Shown piece after piece: positions 46,552 to 54,920 of a stretch of DNA of 64,000 bases (within the stretch, counting starts at the first letter, position 1; each line of letters starts with the position of its first letter). Made by a program: the position numbers and the translations under genes. Below the pieces are notes generated by a model. The model searched no databases, was not told the DNA's origin, and saw only the letters and a program-made list of their open reading frames with translations. Source of the DNA: Nannocystis punicea (lineage in GTDB: Bacteria > Myxococcota_A > Polyangia > Nannocystales > Nannocystaceae); the NCBI RefSeq assembly GCF_026965555.1, contig NZ_CP114040.1, positions 10,700,001 through 10,764,000 of the forward strand. The letters run 5' to 3'.

Positions 46552-46565
46552 TGTCCCAAAGGACA
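46552..46565. repeat. TGTCC-CAAA-GGACA palindrome after protease copy 2
   Basis: A perfect palindrome preceded by GAATCATTATACA, 14 bp after the pseudogene stop and before a convergent gene. It is positionally equivalent to the copy at 44699. Confidence 0.9.
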
Positions 46566-46636
46566 TGCGACATGAAGCCGTCTCCCCGCGAGCGCGTCGG
46601 GCCGGTCGCAACCCCGCGACCGGCCCGACGCCCCGC

Positions 46637-47857
46637 TCAGGCCGCCGGCATGGCCAGCCGCTCCTGTCGGGCCCAGCGGGCGATGATCTCGCGCGCCAGC
46701 CCCTCGACCCTGCAGTTGGCGAACCCGCGGATCTGCACGATCCGCCGGCTGACGGGCTCGACCTCGATCGTGAAGCGCGACGCGAACTCGCCGTCGCGGC
46801 CGGCGCTGCGCAGCGACCAGATGCTCGAGATCCCGCGGACGCAGCGCCGCACGTACGTGCCCACGCAGTGGCGCAGCGCCCGTCCCTCGGCCCACAGCCC
46901 CGAGCTCGACAGCAGCTCGCCGATCTCCCACTCCGTCACCGACGGGCCGCTGTTCTCGTCACAGAAGCGCAGGCCCGCCCAACCCGCGCCCGCCCAGGTC
47001 TTGGCCGCGTTGCGGGTCTTCTGCAGCTCGAGCTCCCGCGCCCGCTGGACCTCGCGCTGCCACGCGCCGATCTGCCGCCACAGCGACTCGGGCGTGCGCG
47101 CACCGCCCGTGAACCGCGGCTCCGGCATCGGGTCGACCTGCGCGCCCGCGGAGCCGTCCGCCTCGCGCTCGCGGATCTGCGTCGCCCGCACGTACTTGAC
47201 GATCAGCCCGACCTTCTCGGGCCCGATCGCATCCCAGTTGCGGATCATCCACTCGAAGACCCCGCGCCAGTACTCGTCGTGGCGCAGATCGGCGGCCAGG
47301 TCGGTCTGCAAGATCGCCAGCACCAGCTCCGGCTCCGCTCCCAGCGCCAGCAGCTCGGCCCGGCGGATCGCCGCGCGCACCGGCAGGTCCGCCGGTGATT
47401 TCAGCAAGATCTGCTCCATCTTGCGCGTCAGCTGCAGCGGCAGCCCCGTGAGCTTGCGGAACGGGCACCCGCCCGCGTGTTCGATGAACCACCCGCGCTC
47501 CTCGTCGCGCGGCGACGAATCGTCGCCGAACCACGCCGAAGCCAGCATTCGCGGCACCGGATAGCGGCCCATCAGGTGCTGCGCCAGCGAATGTACCAGC
47601 GCCAGCGGATGGCCCCGGCCGCCCTTCCAGCCCTCGACCGGCGCCTGGTGCCAGGCGTGGAAGCGGGCCAGGTTGACGATCGCCTGCACCGCCGCGACCC
47701 CGCCGTCCAGCAGGTTCGAGCGCTCGCTCGCCGCCCATACCATCCTCGCGAACATCTGCTGCGCCGTCACATCGCCGCGCAGCGCCGAGAGACCATGACT
47801 CACCGCGTGATCGATCGTCCGCCGCGCATGCCGGCGGAAACAAATAATATTGGACAC
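46637..47857 (-). CDS. PcfJ-like domain protein
   Basis: The GTG at 47857 (VSNIICFRRHARR) is preceded by AGGGAG at a good distance; an ATG at 47881 is an alternative, and the longer upstream frame is Arg-rich non-coding-like. The 406-residue soluble protein ends with LRHCVGTYVRRCVRGISSIWSLR ... FTIEVEPVSRRIVQIRGFANC, the Cys-Val-x-x-Tyr core and following beta strands of the PcfJ family. PcfJ proteins were first seen on Gram-positive conjugative plasmids and also occur on chromosomes; their biochemical role is unknown. The N-terminal 250 residues are helical, with no domain I can name. Confidence 0.7.
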   Translation of the reverse strand: MSNIICFRRHARRTIDHAVSHGLSALRGDVTAQQMFARMVWAASERSNLLDGGVAAVQAIVNLARFHAWHQAPVEGWKGGRGHPLALVHSLAQHLMGRYPVPRMLASAWFGDDSSPRDEERGWFIEHAGGCPFRKLTGLPLQLTRKMEQILLKSPADLPVRAAIRRAELLALGAEPELVLAILQTDLAADLRHDEYWRGVFEWMIRNWDAIGPEKVGLIVKYVRATQIREREADGSAGAQVDPMPEPRFTGGARTPESLWRQIGAWQREVQRARELELQKTRNAAKTWAGAGWAGLRFCDENSGPSVTEWEIGELLSSSGLWAEGRALRHCVGTYVRRCVRGISSIWSLRSAGRDGEFASRFTIEVEPVSRRIVQIRGFANCRVEGLAREIIARWARQERLAMPAA

Positions 47858-48203
47858 ACGACTCTCCCTGCGCGCGGCCATCACCGCACGCCGTACGAAC
47901 CGACGATTCGACGCGTCGCGCGCTCGTCGTGCCGATTCGGTCGCCGGCGTCGCGGCGGCTCTCCGCCGCGCGCACACCTGACCCAATCGCCGCCGATGGC
48001 CGCAGAAGCGGCGCTCACGACCCGTCGAGGACTCTTCGTAGGACCGGCGCCGCGCCCACTCACTCACGGGCGCGATCAGCCGGTCTCAGGAGAACCGAAC
48101 GAACATGCCGGGGAGAATGCACGCACCCCCCACCTCTGTCAAGCACCATTCGCACGAGCGCCCCCGCTCGCCCGCATCTGCATCGGTCGACCGGCGAATT
48201 ACA

Positions 48204-48217
48204 TGTCCCGAAGGACA
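48204..48217. repeat. Exact palindrome TGTCCCGAAGGACA
   Basis: Preceded by CCGGCGAATTACA, the same flank as the 18504 copy (CCGGCGAATCATA). The shared flank suggests the mobile or copied unit is longer than the palindrome. Confidence 0.9.
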
Positions 48218-48314
48218 GCCGGGCATTCGCCCCACCCCATTCGCCCCACCCCGAGGAACGAAGGTCCGCGGCGAGCCTCACCCATGGGGTGCCCTGCTCC
48301 CACCTCGCGACCTC

Positions 48315-48560
48315 GTCGAGCCCGAGCCCGCAGCCGCGATCGCAGCGTCCTCGTCCTCGCACCCGCATCCTCGCCGGGCGAGCTCGCGGACCGTCGCTCG
48401 TCGCAGAGAGGCCAGACGACCTCTCTCTCTACCTGGTTCCCGTCGAGCCCGAGCCCGCTGCCGCGCTCGCAGCGTCCTCGTCCTCGCACCCGCATCCTCG
48501 CCGCGCGAGCTCGCGGACCGTCGCCCGTCGCAGAGAGGCCAGACGACCTCTCTCTACCTG
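48315..48560 (+). repeat. Direct repeat of ~120 bp, two copies
   Basis: Copy 1 spans 48315-48435 and copy 2 spans 48442-48560. Both begin GTCGAGCCCGAGCCCG, contain GCATCCTCGCCG and CAGAGAGGCCAGACGACC, and end in CTCTCTACCTG. They differ at a few bases and in the length of a CT run. No gene uses it; it looks like a recent tandem duplication of non-coding DNA. Confidence 0.9.
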
Positions 48561-48768
48561 GGCCGCCGGCCGCTCCATGGTCCGCGCCGCCGCCGTCGCA
48601 ACGCCCGACATCGCCGACATCTTTTCTGCAATTCGACCTCGACGCTCGCACCGCCCCGGCAGCGTCAGCCCCCGCTTGCAGGCCACGCTCTCACGCCGCA
48701 CTGCGCTTCGCCGATCCGCGATCTCCGCGGGTCGTGCCGCGCGAGCATCTGATGCTACGTTGCCGGCG

Positions 48769-50262
48769 ATGCCTCGCCTCGCCCTCGCATCCCTTGTCCT
48801 CCTCCTCGCCGCCTGCGGCGACGATCCTGCGACCTCGACCGGCGACACGAGCGGCCCCGGCCCTGCGAGCGCCACCCAGACCTCCGGCACCACCGACGAC
48901 GACCCCGCGCCCACCGGCACCACCACGAGCACCGGCAGCGGCCCGGCAACGACCACGACCACGGTGACCGGCGATCCCGCGACCACCGACGCGCCCGTCA
49001 CCGGCACCACGGGCACGGACACCACCGGCCCCGGCGTCGACACCGACACGACCACGGACACGACCACCGGCCCGATGGTCGAGCCGATCTGCACCGACCC
49101 ACCGGCCTGCGCCGACGTCGAGCCCACCGCCACCGAGCACGAGCTGGGGCTCCTCGACGGCTGCGCCTTCGCCCTCGCGCCGAGCGACTTCGCGGCCGGC
49201 ATCGCCCGCGCCGACGCCCTGCTCGAGCGCACCGGCACTGCGGTCACCATCGACGACGTCCTCGGCCAGCTCAACCGCGTGGGCGTCCCGGGCCTCTCGG
49301 CCTACCAGGCCGAGCGCATGAAGAACCACGACTACGTCGGCTTCCGCTGGAACGACGGCGACGGCGCAGTCACCTACTGGTACCCGCAGGGCATCACCGG
49401 CTCGAGCGACGCGCGGGCCGATCACAAGGTCGGCGGCAGGCGCGTGCTGCTGGTCTCCTGGTACCACAACATCGACCGCGAGCCGACCGATCCGCCGGCC
49501 CGCGGCGTGCGCCTCAGCCTGGTCGACATCACCGACCTCGACGACGTCCGCTACCGCCACCTGCTCCTCGTCACGCCGACCGGCGACGGCCCGGACGTCA
49601 ACTTCGAGGCCGCCAACACCAAGGCCGGCGACGCCCTGCACGCCGGCGGCATCACCTGGGTCGGCGACCGCCTCTACGTCGCCTCGACGTCGGCGGGCTT
49701 CCGCGTCTACGACATGTCGCGGATCTTCGAGACCACCGCCAGCGACGACGAGAACGCGATCGGTATCGCCGGCGGCCAGGTGCAGGCCCACGGCTATCGC
49801 TACGCGGTGCCGGAGATCGGCCGCTACAACCTCACCGCCGACTCGTGCCCGCTGCGCTTCTCCGCCGTCTCGCTCGACCGCAGCGCCGACCCGCCGGTCC
49901 TCGTCACCGCCGAGTACCAGACCGACCTGACCGGCCGCATCGCCCGCTGGCCGATCGACCTCGACAGCACGCGGCTGGTCGAGAACGGCGGCACGGTGTT
50001 CGCCCGCGACGCCGCGATCGCCGGCCAGACCCGCATCCAGGGCGCGGTCACCTACGACGGCGTCTACTACATGTCGTGCTCGAGCCAGACCTCGCAGTGG
50101 GGCCGCCTCTACCGCAACCTCCCCGACTCGACGAGCGAGATCACCGCCTGGCCCGACGGCCCCGAAGACCTCTACATCGAGCGCGACCTCGAGCTGATCT
50201 GGACCGCCGCCGAACACCCCGACAAGCGCGTCACCCTCGGCATCCCGATGCAAGGCTATTAA
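48769..50262 (+). CDS. Putative lipoprotein with propeller/LVIVD-like domain
   Basis: 497 residues with a signal and lipobox LLAAC (Cys 16), then ~90 residues of Thr/Gly/Asp linker, then a ~380-residue domain. The domain has repeated strands such as GDRLYVASTSAGFRVYDMSRIF and GVYYMSCSSQTSQWGRLYRNL, typical of LVIVD or other beta-propeller blades. It ends near the border of the low-G+C island. It is probably a surface-exposed binding protein; no catalytic motif is seen. The ATG at 48769 is the only start that gives a signal peptide. Confidence 0.82.
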   Translation: MPRLALASLVLLLAACGDDPATSTGDTSGPGPASATQTSGTTDDDPAPTGTTTSTGSGPATTTTTVTGDPATTDAPVTGTTGTDTTGPGVDTDTTTDTTTGPMVEPICTDPPACADVEPTATEHELGLLDGCAFALAPSDFAAGIARADALLERTGTAVTIDDVLGQLNRVGVPGLSAYQAERMKNHDYVGFRWNDGDGAVTYWYPQGITGSSDARADHKVGGRRVLLVSWYHNIDREPTDPPARGVRLSLVDITDLDDVRYRHLLLVTPTGDGPDVNFEAANTKAGDALHAGGITWVGDRLYVASTSAGFRVYDMSRIFETTASDDENAIGIAGGQVQAHGYRYAVPEIGRYNLTADSCPLRFSAVSLDRSADPPVLVTAEYQTDLTGRIARWPIDLDSTRLVENGGTVFARDAAIAGQTRIQGAVTYDGVYYMSCSSQTSQWGRLYRNLPDSTSEITAWPDGPEDLYIERDLELIWTAAEHPDKRVTLGIPMQGY

Positions 50263-50604
50263 CCGAGCTCCATTGGCGCGGCAACCGCGGCTCGCCGCCC
50301 TGATATGCATCTGCGCAGCTCTTCTTCTCGTAACTCTCAAGCAATCAGGCCAAGCACAACGAGACGGAGTTCCGGCGCCTGTTGGATCTCCACTCGTTCG
50401 TGAACTTTTTCGCCCACCGTACAGAACGGTGATCGCGCCGCGCTCTCCGCGCAAGCACCGCCAACACTGGAACCGCGCTCTAGGTTTCCAGATGGGCATT
50501 CTTGAGCAAGATGAAGTATCTGAGAAACCTCGGCGCCGTGTCCGCGCGACTTTCATCACTTTTCTCGAACGGCGGCTCGCGCAGTATGATCGGCACAGAC
50601 GGAC
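50263..50604. other. Left end of low-G+C island, no confident gene
   Basis: From about 50,275 on, base composition drops and codon third positions are no longer G/C-biased, marking horizontally acquired DNA. A 135-codon frame (50273-50680) overlaps the ATPase start and is Arg-rich, so I reject it. The interval probably holds the promoter of the ATPase-protease pair. Confidence 0.5.
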
Positions 50605-51585
50605 ATGGCGACCGCGGACCAACTCAAAGCGCTCATCCGGAGCCATGGAGAGGGCGATGAAACACGCTTTTATGCCATAGCGTTGCAGGTTGCCGCGCAG
50701 GCAGCGCGCAATGGCCACACAAAATTTGCCCAGGAGCTTCGAGAACTCGTCGACAATCTCCGCAAGCATGCCGGCCCTTCGATAACCCCAGCAAAGTTGA
50801 TCCCGCTAGCTCAGCCCCGAGGGGAACTTGTTGGCCTTTTCGCCGCTAGCTACCCAAAGACACGCCTCGCCGACATGGCACTCGAGCCCGCCGTCGAGCA
50901 CTCGTTACATCAAGTGCTTCGAGAACAGCAAGAGCGAGAGCGCTTACTCGCACATGGCTTTCAACCGCAGCGCAAACTCCTCCTTCTGGGACCTCCGGGC
51001 ACTGGAAAAACGATGTCCGCTGGCGCTCTCGCCGGTGAACTGGGACTCCCCCTGCTGACCATTCAGCTTGACAGTCTTATCTCCAAGTATTTGGGCGAAA
51101 CTGCCGCCAAGCTCCGGCTCATCTTCGATGCGATCGCTGAGACACGCGCAGTGTATTTATTCGACGAATTTGATGCTATTGGAGGCGAGCGCTCAGCAGT
51201 CAACGACACAGGCGAAATCCGCCGGGTAATGAGTTCGTTTCTTCAATTTTTGGAGCAGGACGAATCCCAGAGCTTGATTCTTTGCGCGACAAATCACCCA
51301 GCGCTTCTTGACCGTGCACTATTTCGCCGTTTTGACGCCATAATCGAGTACCTACTGCCATCACGTGAGGTTGTCTCTAAGATTATGGAGTCCCGTCTCG
51401 GCCTCATGGACACCTCATCCGTCCAGTGGAGCCGGGTAGCGCGCATTGCCGCGGGACTCAGTCACGCGGAAATCTGCCGGTCCTGTGAAGCCGCCGCCAA
51501 AAACGCCCTCCTGGCTCACCGTAGAACCATCAAGACCGCCGACCTTACGGCAGCTCTTGCCAGCCGCCGTACCGCGCAGGTATAG
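50605..51585 (+). CDS. ietA: AAA ATPase of an IetAS-type defence pair
   Basis: The 326-residue single-domain AAA+ ATPase has an N-terminal helical part (1-110), Walker A GPPGTGKT (129-136), Walker B VYLFDEFD (183-190), sensor 1 CATN (Asn230), arginine-finger region ALFRRFD (239-244) and a C-terminal helical lid. It is followed after 11 bp by a subtilisin-like protease gene, the gene order of IetAS, shown to protect E. coli from phages by Gao et al. (2020) and named from Agrobacterium plasmid genes. Low G+C and A/T-ending codons mark acquisition by transfer. The ATPase presumably senses infection and feeds or activates the protease (inference; mechanism not established). Confidence 0.82.
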   Translation: MATADQLKALIRSHGEGDETRFYAIALQVAAQAARNGHTKFAQELRELVDNLRKHAGPSITPAKLIPLAQPRGELVGLFAASYPKTRLADMALEPAVEHSLHQVLREQQERERLLAHGFQPQRKLLLLGPPGTGKTMSAGALAGELGLPLLTIQLDSLISKYLGETAAKLRLIFDAIAETRAVYLFDEFDAIGGERSAVNDTGEIRRVMSSFLQFLEQDESQSLILCATNHPALLDRALFRRFDAIIEYLLPSREVVSKIMESRLGLMDTSSVQWSRVARIAAGLSHAEICRSCEAAAKNALLAHRRTIKTADLTAALASRRTAQV

Positions 51586-51596
51586 TCCATCAGGTC

Positions 51597-54122
51597 ATGG
51601 CGGCACCTCGAGATCGTTCTCATCTCATTCTTCAAGATCCTCCCGCTACCGAGCCATTCTCTCGAAGCGGCGGCGGCTCACAAAAGATCCCGCCGCCCTT
51701 AGCAGGGAGACCGGCACATGGGCAACAGCTGACGCGCTCAATCGAGAAGGCGGAAGCAGATGGATATGTGCGCAGAACCAATCGCCCATTCACTGTGACA
51801 AGTGCAATATCCGGACTCTATATCGAAGTTGAGAGTCAGCCTGGCGTTGCATTAGCGACCGCGAGCTTGCAAGACTTGCGCAAAGGGATTGAGGTCGTCA
51901 ACCAGACCGAAACCATCTCCACAACTGGAGAAACGCAATCCTTAGTACAGAAAGCGACCGTGTTCGTGCCGGACGGGCAACTTGCGCACTTCATTAAGCG
52001 TCTTGAAGCCTACTCCCAGTTGACTCCCAAGAGGCCCGGAGAGCGGCGCTACGAAGATACATTCGACCGTATCGGAGCACTACGCCTCGCAACCGTGCGT
52101 GCCCTTTGGACCGACGAAGAAGGCGGCTTTCCACCGGATGAGCAAGTCATCTGGTGGGAGCTCTGGCTTCGAAGAACGGACGGAGGCGAAGTACGTCGCC
52201 TTCGCTCTTTTGCCGAGTCGTCGCAGATACTGCTAGGCGAGCGCCATATGACGTTTCATGATCGAATCATCATACTCGCTCATGCGTCCGCTGAGCAAAT
52301 CTCTACGTCCATTGATATTCTGGCCGACCTTGCTGAGCTTCGTCGCGCGAAAGAGCTCGCAACGTTTATCGTGAATGAATCACCGCAAGCACAAGCTGCC
52401 TGGGCACAAGAACTCGCTGAGCGTCTCATTGCCCCCTCATCGGATGCCCCTGCTGTTTGTGTTCTCGATACTGGCGTGACGCAGGGACACCCCCTGCTGG
52501 CTCCGGCGTTGGATCTGGCAGATGTTCACGCCGCCGATCCGCGATGGGGTGGGCATGATGATAGCAGAGGACACGGTACTGAAATGGCCGGTCTCGCTCT
52601 CTTTGGCGACCTCGCGCAGGTCATAGGTTCGTCAGGCCCTGTCGTGCTCCGACATCGCATCGAGGCCGTCAAGCTCATTCCACCTCGCGGCCGTAACGCG
52701 CCAGACTTATACGGCGCAATCACGGCCACCGCGGTGAGCTATCCGGAGGTCCAAGCACCTGCGAGAACTCGAGTTTTCTCGATGGCTATCACATCATCCG
52801 ATCAACTTGCTCGCGGAAAGCCCTCGTCGTGGTCCGCATCTATTGACGCCTTGTCTGCAGGGCGAAGTATTGACGCAAGTTCGAATGAATTGCTCTACCT
52901 CGACAATAATAATTTTTCCCGGCTGTTTGTCATAGCCGCCGGAAACATCGATCCTCCCGAGAAAGATCATCTGACTCGCAGCGATTTAGAGTCAATCCAG
53001 GACCCCGCTCAAGCATGGAATGCACTCACTGTTGGCGCTTTCACTGACCGAGCGATCATCACCGATCCACATCGGGCGGGCTGGGAGCCTCTGGTCAAAC
53101 CGGGGGAGCTTACGGTTTGGAGCAGTACCTCGGTCAGCTTCGCCAAAATCTGGCCTATAAAGCCGGACGTCGTCGCGGAAGGGGGAAATGTGGCCGTTAG
53201 TCAGAGCGGTACACTTGATTTTCCAATCGAAGAGTTATCCTTGCTGACCACTTACTGCCGACCGGATCAAAAAGCTTTTACCCTGAGTTGGGCGACTAGC
53301 GCAGCATGCGCTCAAGTCGCCCGCATGTGCGCTAGGATTGCCAGTCAGTACCCCTCGTTCCGCCCTGAAACCATCCGCGGAATTGTGGTTCACTCCGCTG
53401 AATGGACGAACACCATGCTGGGTCACATCGCGTTAGTAAAGAACAAAAGAGCTCGCCTCGCGCTCGTCAGGAGATACGGATTCGGTGTTCCCAGTGAATC
53501 CCGAGCTACGCGAAGTGCATCTAACAGCCTCACTCTTATCGCTCAAAGCGAGATTTGTCCTTTTGCAGAGGGTAAACTACGCGAGATGCATCTTTACAAT
53601 TTACCGTGGCCCACCGAGATCCTCGAATCACTTGGCGACGCACAAGTCCGTCTCCGGATTACGCTCTCATATTTCATCGAGCCCAATCCCGCTCGTCGTG
53701 GCCGGACGGCTCGCTTTCGCTATGCTTCGCATGGACTGCGTTTTGCTGTTAAGCATTCTGTTGAGACCGTCGAGGAATTTCGAAAACGCATCAATTCTCG
53801 TGCACTGACTGAAGATGAAGGCCGGCCTAGCAAGCCCGATGACAATGGTTGGTTCCTCGGCGAATCAGCACAAACCAGTGGCTCATTACATGCTGACATG
53901 TGGCATGGCACAGCTGCGGACCTAGCCGCCCGTGGAGTCGTAGCTGTATATCCAGTGTCGGGATGGTGGAAAGAGCTTAAGAGGCAAGACCGAAGTAATC
54001 TGGGAGTTCGATATGCCTTGATCGTATCGATCGACACGGCGGCGATAGATATAGATATCTGGACTCCGGTCGCCGTCAAAATCGGCGCTCCCATTGCAGT
54101 GCCCGCCGTTGCACACCCATAG
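51597..54122 (+). CDS. ietS: Subtilisin-like (S8) protease of an IetAS-type defence pair
   Basis: 841 residues, no signal peptide, so the protease is cytoplasmic. The N-terminal ~270 residues contain no known domain and may be regulatory. The S8 triad is complete: Asp291 in CVLDTGV, His326 in SRGHGTEMAGL, Ser568 in LSWATSAACAQVARM (ATSAA replaces the usual GTSMA), with an oxyanion Asn in the VIAAGNID region. About 200 residues follow the catalytic domain. The start is 11 bp after the ATPase stop, so both are on one transcript. Codon use matches the ATPase and contrasts with the flanking chromosome. The gene ends 20 bp before the convergent pyrF, which gives a sharp island border. Confidence 0.85.
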   Translation: MAAPRDRSHLILQDPPATEPFSRSGGGSQKIPPPLAGRPAHGQQLTRSIEKAEADGYVRRTNRPFTVTSAISGLYIEVESQPGVALATASLQDLRKGIEVVNQTETISTTGETQSLVQKATVFVPDGQLAHFIKRLEAYSQLTPKRPGERRYEDTFDRIGALRLATVRALWTDEEGGFPPDEQVIWWELWLRRTDGGEVRRLRSFAESSQILLGERHMTFHDRIIILAHASAEQISTSIDILADLAELRRAKELATFIVNESPQAQAAWAQELAERLIAPSSDAPAVCVLDTGVTQGHPLLAPALDLADVHAADPRWGGHDDSRGHGTEMAGLALFGDLAQVIGSSGPVVLRHRIEAVKLIPPRGRNAPDLYGAITATAVSYPEVQAPARTRVFSMAITSSDQLARGKPSSWSASIDALSAGRSIDASSNELLYLDNNNFSRLFVIAAGNIDPPEKDHLTRSDLESIQDPAQAWNALTVGAFTDRAIITDPHRAGWEPLVKPGELTVWSSTSVSFAKIWPIKPDVVAEGGNVAVSQSGTLDFPIEELSLLTTYCRPDQKAFTLSWATSAACAQVARMCARIASQYPSFRPETIRGIVVHSAEWTNTMLGHIALVKNKRARLALVRRYGFGVPSESRATRSASNSLTLIAQSEICPFAEGKLREMHLYNLPWPTEILESLGDAQVRLRITLSYFIEPNPARRGRTARFRYASHGLRFAVKHSVETVEEFRKRINSRALTEDEGRPSKPDDNGWFLGESAQTSGSLHADMWHGTAADLAARGVVAVYPVSGWWKELKRQDRSNLGVRYALIVSIDTAAIDIDIWTPVAVKIGAPIAVPAVAHP

Positions 54123-54141
54123 TTTTCGCGTGCCAGCCCCG

Positions 54142-54873
54142 TCAGTTCGCCTCCGCGCCGTCGAGCATGTCGGCCACGATCGCGTCGGCCGCGGCGGCCG
54201 GGTCGGGCGCGCCGAGGATCGGCCGCCCGACCACCAGGTACGCGGCCCCGTCGGCGATCGCCTGACCCGGCGTCATCACCCGCTTCTGGTCGCCGACGTC
54301 GGCCCCGGCCGGGCGGATGCCGGGCACCACGCAGGCGATGCCCGGGGCCGCCGCGCGCACCCCGGCCAGCTCTTGCCCGCTGCACACCACCCCCGCGCAG
54401 CCGGCCGAGCGGGCGAGCGCGGCCCGCAGCGCCACCAGCTCGGCGGGCGTGCGGGTGTGCCCGGCCTCGGCGCAGGCGGCCGCGTCCTGGCTGGTCAGCA
54501 CGGTCACCGCCAGCACCCCGAGCTCCGGACCGGCCTCGGCCACGCACGCCTTGAGGTGAGCCAGGCCCGAGCCGGCGTGGACCGTGATGAAGCGACAGCC
54601 GAGCGAGCGAGCCGAGCGGATCGCCCCGCACATCGTGTTGGGGATGTCGTGGAGCTTGAGGTCGAGGAAGATCTCGAGGTCCGGCACCTCGCCGCGGAGG
54701 CGGCGCACCACCTCGGGGCCCTCGGCCACGAACAGCTCGAGCCCGACCTTCAGCATGCCGACGTGGCCCTGCAGCGTCTGGGCCGCCGCGACCGCGGCGC
54801 GGGCGTCGGGCACGTCGAGCGCGACGATCAGGCGGCGACGCAATTCGGACTCGGAGGCGACGGGCAGCGGCAT
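54142..54873 (-). CDS. pyrF: Orotidine 5'-phosphate decarboxylase
   Basis: The 243-residue protein is of usual length. LIVALDVPDARAA is the start of the barrel, and EIFLDLKLHDIPNTM holds the catalytic Lys-Asp network (the DxKxxD motif). VVPGIRPAG...QKRVMTPGQAIADGAAYLVVGRPI is the phosphate-binding end. It converts OMP to UMP, the last step of pyrimidine synthesis. No other pyr genes are nearby. It borders the low-G+C defence island, whose last gene converges on it, and is divergent from the serine hydrolase gene 47 bp away. Confidence 0.96.
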   Translation of the reverse strand: MPLPVASESELRRRLIVALDVPDARAAVAAAQTLQGHVGMLKVGLELFVAEGPEVVRRLRGEVPDLEIFLDLKLHDIPNTMCGAIRSARSLGCRFITVHAGSGLAHLKACVAEAGPELGVLAVTVLTSQDAAACAEAGHTRTPAELVALRAALARSAGCAGVVCSGQELAGVRAAAPGIACVVPGIRPAGADVGDQKRVMTPGQAIADGAAYLVVGRPILGAPDPAAAADAIVADMLDGAEAN

Positions 54874-54920
54874 GGGCGGCGATCTAGCAAGCGCGCCGCG
54901 GGTGTTGCAAGCTCGCCGGC

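Larger units (their letters stand above)
47858..48768. other. 911-bp gene-free interval with palindrome and direct repeat
   Basis: The gap lies between divergent genes. It contains one exact palindrome (48204) and a ~120-bp direct repeat (48315-48560). ORFs here are Arg/Pro/Ser-rich in every frame and lack signals or ribosome binding sites, so I call none. The region may be decayed coding sequence or an expanded promoter region. Confidence 0.5.

Noticed and set aside
50273..50680. 135-residue ORF at the left end of the island
   Set aside because: It overlaps the ATPase start out of frame, is Arg-rich and has no coding-like composition.
50275..54122. Prophage or integrative element around the low-G+C island
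   Set aside because: No integrase, transposase, tRNA or flanking repeats were found; only the two-gene cassette is foreign-looking.
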